Positions 31,694 through 43,764 of a stretch of DNA of 64,000 nucleotides are shown in pieces. The number at the start of each line of letters is the position of its first letter. Position 1 is the first letter of the stretch. The notes under the pieces were generated by a model that saw only the letters and a list, made by a program, of their open reading frames with translations, did not search any database and was not told the DNA's origin. Source of the stretch: Rehmannia glutinosa (taxonomy: Eukaryota; Streptophyta; Magnoliopsida; Lamiales; Orobanchaceae). Location: contig JABTTQ020001496.1 in the NCBI GenBank assembly GCA_016081115.2, forward strand, positions 1-64,000. The letters are read 5' to 3'. A program made the translations under genes and the position numbers.

Positions 31694-32514
31694 TGTAATA
31701 TCCCGTATTTTTAATTATTATTAATAAAAAAATAGAAAATATAATTTTAATTAGCCTCTTTTAATGAAAATTTCAGTTATGAATTTAGAAGGGCTCAAAC
31801 TTAATGAAAAGAAGATGAAAGGTGAAGTTTTTAATGTAAGAACTTAATTCTCAATCATAAATTCCATAATTCAACTCTATAAATTGAAAATTTTCCTTTA
31901 CAAACTTCACCCTCATTTCTCTACAAATCAGTTGAGGTAGGGATTTTAATTCCTATATTTGTCTTTATATAATGCTTCGTGTAAGTATTTTTATTTATAT
32001 ATGATATGCAGAGGAACTAGCCAGGGACCGTAAATAGGTCCGGAATTGAAGTTGATCTTCGGGTTAAGCCCGCCGTGCTAATTATTAACTGGTCAGTCAG
32101 AGGAAAATTTACAGAGGAAAATTACAGAGGAAATTACATGTTATATTATTTTGATTATGCTTGTATGTTGTATTATATAATGACAAATTGATCCCTACTG
32201 AGCAAGTGGAAGCTCACCCTATCATTTTCATAACTTTTCAGGTTGAGGAGCCCGAGCGAGGATTGGAGGCGGTGGATGCAAAAACAATAGATTTTAGTTT
32301 ATTTTAATTTTTAAGAAAAATTTATTATTGTCAATGGTATTGAAATATTGTTGATAATTAGTGTTTTATTTTTGGAAGGATAAATATTTTATATGGGTAA
32401 AAGTGCTTCTATTTATTTTGATGAAAATTTTAACTATAGGCTTTATTTTATAAAATATGTTTTTTATAGCTCTTTTATTTAATTACTTGTATTTTTGAAA
32501 ACCGGGTTGTAACA
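31694..32514 (+). repeat. 5' LTR of outer gypsy-type element
   Basis: Starts TGTAATATCC and ends GGTTGTAACA. It matches 41213-42029 apart from scattered substitutions and a few short indels, for example near 31830. Confidence 0.88.
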
Positions 32515-32515
32515 G

Positions 32516-32527
32516 TGGTATCAGAGC
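32516..32527 (+). other. Primer-binding site, outer gypsy-type element
   Basis: TGGTATCAGAGC one base after the LTR. It is complementary to the 3' end of initiator methionine tRNA, the usual plant LTR-element primer. Confidence 0.9.
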
Positions 32528-32766
32528 AGGTCTACGGTTCTGTAGACTTGTTTAAAAAAAAGTGTCTTTTTAAATGTTTAAATAAAAAAACATAGTCTAG
32601 TGACATCCACCTCCGCCATATCTCTCGGATTCCTCAAGGTATGCAATTTATTACGTCATGTTATTCCATTTATTCATGAAATATTTTATATTATCATGTT
32701 TTAGAAGTAAATTTTATAAATTCAAGTCATCATTTTTTAAAAGCATTATTGCATGTGTACTTTCAA

Positions 32767-34114
32767 TATTAGATAAATGTTTTTATCAAGATTTTGATGA
32801 TTTTGTTTAAATGAGTTTTTATACCAAAACAATGTTTTTATAAATGTTGTCCAAATACTCCTAAATGATTTAAAATGTTTTTCTTAATTTTTGGAGTATT
32901 TCTTAGAGTTTTTAATTTGATAAAAATTGGACAACACTTTTAATGGTTTTGTTTAAATTGGTTTTTACACCAAAATTATGTTTATAAATGTTGTCCAAAT
33001 ACTCCCAAATGATTTAAAATATTTTTACTAATTTTTGGAGTGTTTCTTGAAGTTTATTTTTGAAAAAATCGGACAACATTTCAAATGGAGGTCGATGGTC
33101 GCCGTCAAATGGTCGACCAGACCAAGAAAAGAAAACACGAAACAGTAAACATGCAGGTCTTAAAAAAGAGGGAGGGGACCGGTCCAGGGAGGGCCGACCG
33201 GCCGCACTCCGGGCGCGCGGCCGACCCCCTCCGACCGGTCGCACCCCCCTGCAACCCCTACCTGGATCGCACTATTTTTTTTTAAACGGTCGAAATCTTC
33301 AACAGGGCAACCGGTCGCCCTATGCTATTTTGTGACAGCAAAATGATGCTGTTTGAAATTCTTGACAGCAAGATTTACTTTTGATATTTGTACAATATTT
33401 CTACATCTTGTGATCTTCTTTTTGTAGACAAAAGTGAAGATAGAGGAGCCTATGTTGGGAGCCTATGTTGGTGAAGACTTCCCTATAAATAGAGGATGAA
33501 TTGAAGACACAAGATACAATACACACAAGCAAAATACACAACAAGAAATCTCCAAATTGTTCAAGCTTTCATTTTTACATTCTTGTTGTAATAGCCTAAG
33601 TACTTTCACTTGCACATCTTTGAGGTCTAGGCTTTTTGATTCTTGATTACACTTGCACTCAATCTTTGTATTGGTTTCATAGAGTTGTAATCTTGAATTT
33701 TGTCCATCATTCAACACAAGACATCCTTGTGAGTATTCTTGTGGTAAGAATACACTTGGGTGATCTAGGTGATAGGTGTTTGAAGAGTGTGGTACTCTTC
33801 AAAGGTGGTGAAGGAAGATTGTGGTAATCTCCTTGAAGGTGTTGTAAGAGGATTGTGGTGATCCTCAAGGTGTTGTATTAATTGTGGTAATTAATAAAAT
33901 CTTTTTTCTTTTTGAAATCCATCCCGGAGATACTGGGGTGGTAGAGGATTAGGCCCTAGGTGGGTTGAACATCTTTAAATCAACGAGTGTTGTTTAATTT
34001 CCGCATTTACATTCTTGTCATTTACTTATTGATTCAAAAAAGAGGGTGATTTGCGAAAAATCGGCATAATCTATTCACCCCCCCTCTGGATTATCGTAGC
34101 CACTTGGACTAACA
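32767..34114 (+). repeat. 5' LTR of copia element
   Basis: It holds a TATA box (CCTATAAATAG, TATAAATA at 33484-33491) and a long T-rich transcribed leader. A cluster of CCGACCGG/CCGGTCG words lies at 33190-33320. Frames at 33014-33335 on both strands are chance. Confidence 0.92.
33484..33491 (+). promoter_or_regulatory. TATA box of copia LTR
   Basis: TATAAATA in CCCTATAAATAGAGG, a near-consensus plant TATA box. It is conserved in the 3' LTR at about 40493. Confidence 0.7.
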
Positions 34115-34116
34115 AG

Positions 34117-34128
34117 TGGTATCAGAGC
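34117..34128 (+). other. Primer-binding site of copia element
   Basis: TGGTATCAGAGC two bases after the LTR; matches the 3' end of initiator methionine tRNA. Confidence 0.92.
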
Positions 34129-34171
34129 CAAACTCTTTGGCTAGCTCGTTCCGAGTAAAGAGGAAAGATCC

Positions 34172-35741
34172 ATGGCTACGAATGAAGCTTATCTCACCAC
34201 CGGAGCCTCCACCAACAAGCCACCACTATTCGATGCCAACAACTACGCATTTTGGAAAGACCGCATGGAGTGCTTTCTACAAGGATGTGGATTTGATATT
34301 TGGAATGTGGTCATTGAAGGAGTTGCTCAACCAACAAAAAAATGACAAGAAGGCTTTCTCTAAACGGTAAGGCCTTAAATATTTTACATTGCTCTCTTAC
34401 CGCCACCGAATATAATCGCATAAGGGGCATACGGTCGGCACATGAAGTTTGGGAAAAATTAGAAACCATCTATGAGGGCACAAAGAAAGTGAAGCAAGCA
34501 AGAAAAACAATGCTTGTGAAAGACTTTGAAAATTTCAATATGCATGATGGTGAAAGCATATCAAAAATGGTGGAAAGACTTGACAACATTGTCAATCCTC
34601 TTGTGGCTCTTGGAAAGGTCATCTCCGAAGAAGATTAGGTGACCAAAGTCTTAAATGCCCTTCCCGGCTCATGGTGCGAAAAGGTGACGACAATCACGGA
34701 AGCTCAAAATCTTGAGACACTCAAGTTTGATGAGCTCATTGGGAATCTCCTCATCTATGAAGTATATCTCAAGGAGAGGAAAAATTCTCAACCATCCACC
34801 TCTAAACCGGGTACGCAAAATATTATTAAAGGCTTAGCATCTTCTTCTAATAATATTTATTATGCTAGTGACGAGGATGATGAAGAAACGGCGGCTCTTG
34901 TTAGAAAATTTGCAAAATTTGTAAACAAAAATAAAGCAAGAAAGCCAAGAGACAATTCTTGCTTCAAATTCTTGCTAGTGACAATTCTTTCTAATTTGTA
35001 CGCTCTAATGCTTCATCTTCTTCCCTAGTTGATGAATTACAATGTGATTTTGATGAATTGCAAAATGAGTTTCAAAATTTGATTATTAAATACAAGAATT
35101 TGAAAAAGGAGCATAAAGAGCTTAAACTAGAAAAGGATAAATTATTTACTTCTTATGACTCTCTTGATAAGGCTCATGCTATTACTCTTACTATGGTTCG
35201 TACTCTTGAAACCGAAAAACAAACGCTCACAAATGATATTGAAAATTTGAAAAAGGATGTGCATCGATTCAATTTAAGTATGGATAAAGTCACAAAAATT
35301 TTAGATGCACAAAGAGGTGAGCATTCTAAATTAGGACTTGGTTACAAACCTTTTAAAAATGCTTTTAAGAAAAAAGACCAAGGTCCAACCTTTGTACGTG
35401 CTAGTAGTCCTCGTATTATTACTTGTTTTTATTGTGGTAAGAATGGACACTATGCTAGCAATTGTAAATTGAAGAATAATTTTAGCTATTATTGGAGACC
35501 TAAAGGTCTCAAGGCTAACCCCCATGGACCCCAAAATTATAGGGTACCTAAAAATAATTCATTTGTAGGTTATAGGGGCTATAACAACAATGGAAGATTC
35601 AAAATGGCTCGTGGCCAGCGGATGTTCACGCTATATGACCGGAAAGAGAGAACTTTTTACCAACATCAAGCTCCAAGAAGAGGGTATGGTCATGTTCGCC
35701 AATGGCAAAGGAAGAATTCTTGGAAATGGAGAAATTGGTAA
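34172..35741 (+). pseudogene. Broken copia gag
   Basis: Starts at ATG 34172 (MATNEAYLTTG, then FDANNYAFWKDRMECFL), the gag N-terminal domain of copia elements. Frameshifts near an A run at 34336-34344 and near 34365 move it into the frame 34342-34638 (HCSLTATEYNRI, VWEKLETIYEGT). A TAG at 34636 interrupts it, and 34639-35028 continues. A last part, 35058-35741, has a long charged coiled-coil-like stretch and the CCHC knuckle CFYCGKNGHYASNC (about 35425). Gag packages the RNA. At least three frame breaks and one stop prevent synthesis. Confidence 0.85.
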
Positions 35742-38614
35742 CTCTTCTTTCTCTCTTAGTAATGTTCTTTTAGTAGAAGGGATTAAGTTCAATTTGATAA
35801 GTGTTAGCCAACTATGTGATTCAAATTATAATGTTGTTTTTAATAAAGAAAAATGCCTTATTTCCAAAACTGATAAAATTATTTGTGAAGCAATTAGAAA
35901 AGACAATCTTTACAAAATTTGTACAAGTGATTTGGTTAGTCAAAATGTTTCTTGTCTTGTCGCCAATAATGATTTAACTAGTTTATGGCATAGGCGACTT
36001 GGTCATGTTGGATACAAAATTTGCAAACTATTTACAAAAACCAACATGTAAAAGGACTACCCAAATTGAATTTTGAAAATCTTGGCTTATGTGACACTTG
36101 TCAAAAGAACAAATTAGTTAAGAGTAGTTTTAAGCCCAAAAATAAAATTTCCACTACCAAACCCCTACAAATGCTTCATCTTGATTTGTATGGGGATATT
36201 GGTACGGCTAGTCTAAGTGGAAAACATTACACTTTTGTTATAGTTGATGATTTTTCTAGATATACTTGGGCTCTATTTCTTACAAATAAAAGCGATGCCG
36301 TTAATGAGTTTGTTAAGTTGTGTAGACTTATTGAAATGAAAAAGAAGATACTATTAAGTCTATTCGAAGTGATCGAGGTGGAGAATTTGATGGCGAATTT
36401 AGAGTCTTTTGTGAAACCAAGGGATATAGTCATAATTTTTCGGCACCAAGGACACCTCAACAAAATGGAGTAGCCGAAAGGAAGAATCGGACACTTCAAG
36501 AAATGAGTCGGTCCATGCTCAATGAATTTCCACTTCCAAAATATTTTTGGGCCGAAGCCATAAGTACCGCTTGCTATGTAATTAATCGAGTTTATATTCG
36601 TCCTAAAATGAATAAAACTCCATATGAGCTTTGGAAAGGAAGAACTCCAAATATTAGTTATTTCAAAATATTTGGATGTAAATGTTTTATTTTGAATACT
36701 AAGGATCAATTAGACAAACTTGATCCTAAGGCCGATGAAGGAATATTTATGGGGTATTCAACCAAGAGCAAAGCATATCGGGTTTACAATAAGACTAGTG
36801 GGGTTGTTGAAGAATCCATCCATGTCATATTCAATGAAGCTTCGGGTGTTGAAATGATACCCAATGATGAAAGTGATGAAGAGGATATTGTTGAACCCAT
36901 TGTCCAAGATGAAACTCAAAATGATCAACCTTCAAGCTCAAATGTTCCTCAAGAAGATAAAGGTGATACTTCGAATCTTCCCGTAGCATTGAAATTTAAG
37001 GGAGATCACCCAAAAGATCTTATTATTGGTGATCCCCTTGATAAAGTAATGACTCGAAGAAATTTTGCCGAGAAAGCTCTTATATCTCAAAAAGAGCCTA
37101 AAAATGCTAAGGAAGCTATTGAAGATGAGGATTGGTTTTTAGAGATGCAAGAGGAGTTGAATCAATTTGAAAGGAATGATGTATGTGAATTAGTACCTTG
37201 TCCTCCATCTCAAACAATTATTGGTACAAAATGGGTATTTCGGAACAAGCTCGGTGACCAAGGCAATATTGTTCGAAACAAAGCAAGGTTAGTAGCTCAA
37301 GATTATTGTCAAGAAGAAGGTATTGATTATGATGAAACATTTGCACCCGTAGCACGTTTAGAAGCTATTCGTATTTTACTTGCCTATTCTTGTTTTAAAA
37401 ATTTCAAGCTTTACCAAATGGATGTAAAATCCGCATTTTTAAATGGTATTATTCAAGAAAAAGTCTATGTAAAACAACCTCCGGGGTTTGAAAATTTTTC
37501 TAGGCCTAATGATGTTTATAGACTTAAAAAGGCCTTGTATGGTTTGAAACAAGCACCCCGTGCATGGTATGATAGAGTTAGCTCTTTTCTTTTGCAAAAT
37601 GGTTTTACAAGAGGTAAAGTTGATACTACTCTCTTTGTTTTTGAAAAAGGGCAAGATTGTTTACTAGTGCAAATTTATGTTGATGATATTATTTTTGGTG
37701 CTACTAATGAATCCTTGTGCAAGAAATTTTCTAAGTTAATGCAAGGTGAATTTGAAATGAGCATGATGGGGGAGCTCAACTTCTTCCTTGGACTTCAAAT
37801 TAAGCAATGCCAAGAAGGAATTTATATTTCTCAATCAAAATATACAAAGGAGCTTTTGAAGAAATTTGGCATTGAAGAAGGAAGAACCGTCTCTACCCCA
37901 ATGGCAACAAACGTCAAGATTGACAAAGATGAAAAAGGCAAGTCGGTTGATGAATCCAAATATAGAGGTATGATTGGTAGTTTACTTTATTTAACCACAA
38001 GTAGACCGGACATTCTTCATGCCGTATGCCTATGTGCTCGTTTTCAAAGCAATCCCAAAGAATCTCATATGAGTGCCGTTAAAAGGATTTTTCGATATTT
38101 GAAAGGCACTATTCAATATGGTTTATTCTATCCAAAGAATGAAAATTTTTCTCTTAATGGTTATAGTGATTCGGATTATGCGGGAAATATTGATGATCGG
38201 AAAAGTACTTCCGGATCATGTCAATTTCTAGGTGATTGTCTAGTTTCTTGGTTTTCAAAGAAACAAAATTGTGTTTCACTTTCAACGGCCGAATATATTT
38301 CCGCGGCATTTTGTTGTACACAACTTCTTTGGATGAAACAAACCTTAGCGGATTATAAATGTTCTTTTGAAAGTATTCCTATCTTTTGTGATAATATATC
38401 CGCTATAAACATTGCTCAAAACCCGGTTCATCATAACCGTACTAAACATATTGAGATTCGACATCATTTTCTAAGGGATTGTGTTTCAAAACGAAAAATT
38501 GAGATATCTTTTGTACCATCTCAAGATCAATTAGCGGACATTTTTACAAAACCGCTATCTTCCGAGACTTTTGTATCGATACGAGCTCGGTTAGGCATAA
38601 TGCCTATTGAATAA
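35590..38614 (+). pseudogene. Copia pol: dead protease, shifted integrase, open RT-RNase H
   Basis: Protease starts near 35590: WLVASGCSRYMTG has alanine where the family has the catalytic aspartate. LWHRRLGHVGYK marks the gag-pre-integrase region and is followed by frame breaks near 36040 and 36345. Integrase keeps VIVDDFSRYTW in 36021-36473, and RSDRGGEF and NGVAERKN in the next frame, which then stays open to 38614. RT has KWVFRNK, MDVKSAFLNG, LYGLKQAPRAWY and YVDD at 37676-37687. RNase H has SDSDYAG, DRKSTSG, STAEYIS and ends in DIFTKPL. The last 703 codons (36503-38614) look intact. Missense and frame damage upstream still make the copy non-autonomous. Confidence 0.9.
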
Positions 38615-39771
38615 GGCTTACGTTTGCATTTTGCACGTTTTTAAAACTTAGGGGCGAAAAATCGGATTTTTGGTTGAAAATTCGGATTTTGGAAAAACTG
38701 ACAGACAGTGGGCTAAAAGGGTTGAGGGCAACCGGTCGCCCTCAACGTCGACCGGTCTCGCTCAACCTCGACCGGTCGCCCTAAGCCTAAAATTGGATAA
38801 AAACCGTTCTGTCTTCAGCATTCTTCATTTTAACTTATTTTGGCCATTTTTCATCCCCTTTGCCAAAAACACACAAATTTCACTTCAAATTTGTTTTCTT
38901 GCATATGTTTTATATTTTGGACTTCATTAAGCTCGATTATCATCATCATTGCTCATCTTTACAGAATAAATGGTATGAGTTCTACTCCATTTGCTCAATT
39001 GGGTTGAACCCTTGAGATTTTGACTTATTTGCAAAATTCTTGATGCTAGTTTCATATGAATGTGATGAGCTTAATATTTATGATGTATTGAATGTTGTTT
39101 GAACTAAATTGGTGATGAAAATTTTTGGCTTAAATGAATTTCAAAGGCGTTATATACTTCTAGTTTTATTCGACGCACGCCAAGTGTTCGACAAAATATT
39201 TCAATGAAAAATTCATCACCTACATGAGTCTCTCGATTTGAAAAGTCTTATAAGTATATAGAGATCATGTTTTATCAATCAAATGAGCTTTTGCAAGTCA
39301 ATTGATCAACTTTTCCCTTTTATTTGGAATTTAAGCTTCAATTTTCAAAAAGCTCGATAAATCGATAAATTTGCGCACTTTGATTTGAATATATGATGTT
39401 TTTATCGTGCTAACATTCTTTTTGATGATTCCAAAGGGAGAGAAACAGGAAAAACGCTCATACGCTCAAAGAAGCTAAAATAAGCTTGCAAGAAAAGCTA
39501 TAAGCTAGGCTCTTAAAAGCCATAAGCTGTGAACAATACTTAGTCCATGTGATGTATTATGGAATTTTATGCTTGTTCTTTATATGCATGTTGATAGGGG
39601 GAGCTTGTGCAAAAATGATTTTGAAAAATCTTTGCTCCTACTCTTGTGTGTTGTACTTATGATAAATCTTGCTTGTAATGGATTGTTGCTTTAAGACCAG
39701 AAAATTTGTTTTGTTTTAAAATCGACCTTCTAAAAATTGTTTTGGTTTATAATCATCAAAAAGGGGGAGTT
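38615..39771 (+). other. Noncoding 3' internal region of copia element
   Basis: About 1.16 kb lies between the pol stop and the purine tract. Near its start (38728-38783) are three CCGGTC words in CAACCGGTCGCCCTCAACGT-like context. The rest is AT-rich; I see no env-like frame, although SIRE-type elements can carry one here. Confidence 0.7.
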
Positions 39772-41121
39772 TGTTAGATAAATGTTTTTATCAAGATTTT
39801 GATGATTTTGTTTAAATGAGTTTTTATACCAAAACAATGTTTTTATAAATGTTGTCCAAATACTCCTAAATGATTTAAAATGTTTTTACTAATTTTTGGA
39901 GTATTTCTTAGAGTTTTTAATTTGATAAAAATTGGACAACACTTTTAATGGTTTTGTTTAAATTGGTTTTTACACCAAAATTATGTTTATAAATGTTGTC
40001 CAAATACTCCCAAATGATTTAAAATATTTTTACTAATTTTTTGGAGTATTTCTTGAAGTTTATTTTTGAAAAAAATCGGACAACATTTCAAATTGGAGGT
40101 CGACCGGTCGCCCAAATGGTCGACCTGTACCTGAAGAAAAGAAAACACGAAACAGAACATGCAGGTCTTAAAAAAAGAGGGAGGGGGACCGGTCCATGGG
40201 AGGGCCGACCGGCCGCACCCGGGCGGCACCGGCCGACCCCTCCGACCGTCGCACCCCGCAACCCCTACCGGATCGCACTATTTTTTTTTAAACGGTCGAA
40301 ATCTTCAACAGGCAACCGGTCGCCTATGCTATTTTGTGACAAAGAAAATGATCTTTCATTTGAAATTCTTTGACAAAGAAGATTTACTTTTGATTTTTGT
40401 ACAATATTTCTACATCTTGTGATCTTCTTTTTGTAGACAAAAGTGAAGATAGAGGAGCCTATGTTGGGAGCCTATGTTGGTGAAGACTTCCCTATAAATA
40501 GAGGATGAATTGAAGACACAAGATACAATACACACACGCAAAATACACAACAAGAAATATCCAAATTGTTCAAGCTTTCATTTTTACATTCTTGTTGTAA
40601 TAGCCTAAGTACTTTCACTTGCACATCTTTGAGGTCTAGGCTTTTTGATTCTTGATTACACTTGCACTCAATCTTTGTATTGGTTTCATAGAGTTGTAAT
40701 CTTGAATTTTGTTCATCATTCAACACAAGACATCCTTGTGAGTATTCTTGTGGTAAGAATACACTTGGGTGATCTAGGTGATAGGTGTTTGAAGAGTGTG
40801 GTACTCTTCAAAGGTGGTGAAGGAAGATTGTGGTAATCTCCTTGAAGGTGTTGTAAGAGGATTGTGGTGATCCTCAAGGTGTTGTATTAATTGTGGTAAT
40901 TAATAAAATCTTTTTCTTTTTGAAATCCATCCCAGGAGATCTTGGGGTGGTAGAGGATTAGGCCCAGGTGGGTTGAACCTCTTTAAATCAACGAGTGTTG
41001 TTTAATTTCCGCATTTAGATTCTTGTCATTTACTTGTTGATTCAAAAAAGAGGGTGATTTGCGAAAAATCGGCATAATCTATTCACCCCCCTCTAGATTA
41101 TCGTAGCCACTTGGACTAACA
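39772..41121 (+). repeat. 3' LTR of copia element
   Basis: Starts TGTTAGATAAATG and ends GGACTAACA. It matches 32767-34114 well except in the CCGGTCG-rich stretch (40098-40325), where most differences gather. Confidence 0.92.
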
Positions 41122-41212
41122 GAATCCTCATGTAAAAAAAATGATATTTTTTTTCATGAACTTTGGTAAGACAACGAATTTCGAGGACAAATTTTTTTAA
41201 AGGTGGATAGTA

Positions 41213-42029
41213 TGTAATATCCCGTATTTTTCAATTATTATTAATAAAAAAATAGAGAATATAATTTTAATTAGCCTCTTTTAATAAAAATTTCAGTTAT
41301 GAATTTAGAAGGGCTCAAACTTAATGAAAAGAAGATGAAAGGTGAAGGGTTATAATTTTTAATGTAAGAACTTAATTCTCAATCATAAACTCCATAATTC
41401 AACTCTATAAATTGAAAATTTTCCTTTACAAACTTCACCCCAATTTCTCTACAAATCAGTTGAGGTAGGGATTTTAATTCCTATATTTGTTTTTATATAA
41501 TGCTTCGTGTAAGTATTTTTATTTATATATGATATGCAGAGGAACTAGCCAGGGACCGTAAATAGGTCTGGGATCGAAGTTGATCTTCGGGTTAAGCCCG
41601 CCGTGCTAATTATTAACTGGCCAGTCAGAGGAAAATTACAGAGGAAATTATATGTTATATTATTTTGATTATGCTTGTATGTTGTATTATATAATGACAA
41701 ATTGATCCCTACTGAGCAAGTGGAAGCTCACCCTATTATTTTCATAACTTTTCAGGTTGAGGAGCCCGAGCGAGGATTGGAGGCGGTGGATGCGAAAACA
41801 ATAGATTTTAGTTTATTTTGATTTTTAAGAAAAAATTATTATTATCAATGGTATTGAAATATTATTGATAATTAGTGTTTTATTTTTGGAAGGATAAATA
41901 TTTTATATGGGTAAAAGTGCTTCTATTTATTTTGATGAAAATTTTAACTATAGGCTTTATTTTATAAAATATGTTTTTTTATAGCTCTTTTATTTAATTA
42001 CTTGTATTTTTAAAAACCAGGTTGTTACA
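41213..42029 (+). repeat. 3' LTR of outer gypsy-type element
   Basis: Starts TGTAATATCCCG and ends GGTTGTTACA; followed by the ATATA target duplication. Confidence 0.88.
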
Positions 42030-42282
42030 ATATATTTATAAAATATTATTTACAAAAATTGTTGTTATCAATTTAAAAATATAGTGCTAGATATATATTA
42101 CTAGATAAATATTATATTATACGATATATTATACATGCAAAATATGTTAAAAAACTACGGGTCGAGGCGGGTACCCATGGGGCATAAGTGATATCCAGAC
42201 CCGCCTCGTCGCGGGTTACGAGACGGGCGACCCAAATAGGGCGGGACTAGTATCCACGAGGCGAGGCAAAATTGCCATCCCT

Positions 42283-43764
42283 AGTTGCTATCTTATTTTT
42301 CCCCATGTTTTTTTTGTCGAAAATGTCTTTCTAAGAATTATATATATGATAAGTTTTCTGTAAAAATGTTATATACATATAATGATCACTATAATAATGT
42401 CATAATCTTATACACATGACATCCATTTATATTAAATGGAACGTCATATCACACATTAAAGCCCAAGTGAAACTAGTTTGCTCAGTTAATAGCTGCCCTA
42501 ACACATTAATGCCCCCAAAACAATATTCCAAGATTATGTCCTCAAATCTTCCCATTGATTGTGTCCTTAAGTAAATAGCAACAATTGAACCAACTCAATG
42601 TTAAGAAACAAAACAGGGGAAAAAAGAATATATGAACACTTCTTATAACAATTATATTTACCCATGTTATCATATTAATAACTTGGGATTATGTTGGCAA
42701 AAATTAGATCCTACTTTTGTTGGGATGCAAAATTGCCCAAAACATTGAATAATGTTCATAAATGTAATGATCCTTAAATCTTGACATGTGGGGACATATA
42801 AGTGGCTTATAAATTTAAGGGGGGATGCATTTTCCCTTGTGCTTAACATGCCCCTAGGCCCCTTGGCTTCCTACTCACCCTTCTTGACCTCAATCACTGC
42901 TAACTAAATCTTAATACCCATTGTCACAAAATCAACATTTATTCAGAAAAATTAATTATGTCTAGGGTTCTTACTTCATTGTACACTATGCCACGTGGTA
43001 ATGAAGCGTTGTATTTGTAGCCAATCATAGTTAAACTTGATTAAGTGCCAAAAATTGAGGATTAAAAATATTATTAGGAAGGGACAAATTTTGGCTGCTA
43101 GCTAAGGGAATTTTAAAGAAAGGGAGTGATGGGACAGACTTGCACATGGTTCATGGCCAGATGTGGAGATTAAAAAATTGTTAGGAGCATTTAAAATCCA
43201 GTTTGTTTATTTTGTTAAATAAATAAAGCATCTTTGTTTTTCTTGTTGAGAATTACTAAAAAAAATTATACCAATCCTTAGTCTTTTCTTTTTTAATATT
43301 AAAAAGCCAATGATTTTTAACTATTTTTCATTCTGAAAAAACCCACTGCCCCGTTTTTTGAATGAAATTATTCTTGAACTTCTATAACATCAAGAAACTT
43401 TGACGAATCTTAAAAAATTTATGAGCATTAAGGAATTTGAACTAGAAATCAGAAAGAATTACCTACTGGATTTTCAATTAGAAAAATCAATTCATAAATT
43501 TCTTAATCTAAGAATCAAGGGTAATTTAGTCAAATAATTCAATACTGAACTTTAAGAATGAAAAGTTAGTGAATTGGGTTTTTTATTTTTTGTTGAAAAT
43601 TATTTTGTTGGACTTTTTGAATATAAAAATTTATCTTAAGAAGCTTTTTTAACCAATTCTTTTTTTTAATTGCCTAGGGCCAAAGCTAGCTAACTACCTC
43701 TAGTCTCTAAAGAAAAGAAAGGATTTACCAGGGTGGGCTTAATTATTCGCCACCACAAAGAATT
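42283..43764. other. Intergenic DNA
   Basis: No gene or bounded element recognised; AT-rich with short homopolymer runs. Confidence 0.5.

Larger units (their letters stand above)
32767..41121 (+). mobile_element. Ty1/copia retrotransposon, SIRE-like layout
   Basis: LTRs of about 1.35 kb (32767-34114, 39772-41121) start TGTTAGATAAATG (first G is A in the left copy) and end GGACTAACA. The primer site TGGTATCAGAGC is at 34117 and the purine tract AAAAAGGGGGAG ends just before 39772. The domain order gag, protease, integrase, RT, RNase H gives copia. Long LTRs, DLIIGDP in the linker and a 1.16-kb noncoding stretch after pol fit the SIRE/Maximus group. The flanks are TTCAA and GAATC, so there is no matching target duplication. 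Confidence 0.92.
31694..42029 (+). mobile_element. Ty3/gypsy-type LTR element without coding region
   Basis: LTRs at 31694-32514 and 41213-42029 start TGTAATATCCCG and end TTGTAACA/TTGTTACA. The 5-base target duplication ATATA is present on both sides (31689-31693, 42030-42034). A tRNA-iMet primer site lies at 32516. Before the 3' LTR is AATTTCGAGGACAAATTTTT (41177-41196) and a purine tract, the 3' layout known from Tekay/Del-type chromoviruses. Only about 252 bases after the 5' LTR and about 91 before the 3' LTR belong to this element; a copia element occupies the rest and no gypsy gag or pol remains. The LTRs differ more than those of the Tat element, so it is older. Confidence 0.85.
31541..42282. 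mobile_element. GC-rich TIR element remnant, split by nested LTR elements
   Basis: The left part (31541-31660: AAGGATGTCAATGACGCGAG, then ACCCGCCCCGTCCC) and right part (42150-42282: GACCCGCCTCGTCGCGGG, GGCGAGGCAAAATTGCCATC) are imperfect inverses. Ends of the type GGGATGGCAA with GC-rich subtermini are common in plant TIR elements. The LTR element at 31694-42029 interrupts it. No target duplication could be matched. Confidence 0.4.

Noticed and set aside
33014..33335. GC-rich frames in both directions in the copia LTR
   Set aside because: They come from the CCGGTCG-rich patch; a matching pair exists in the other LTR with shifted frames, so they are not conserved.
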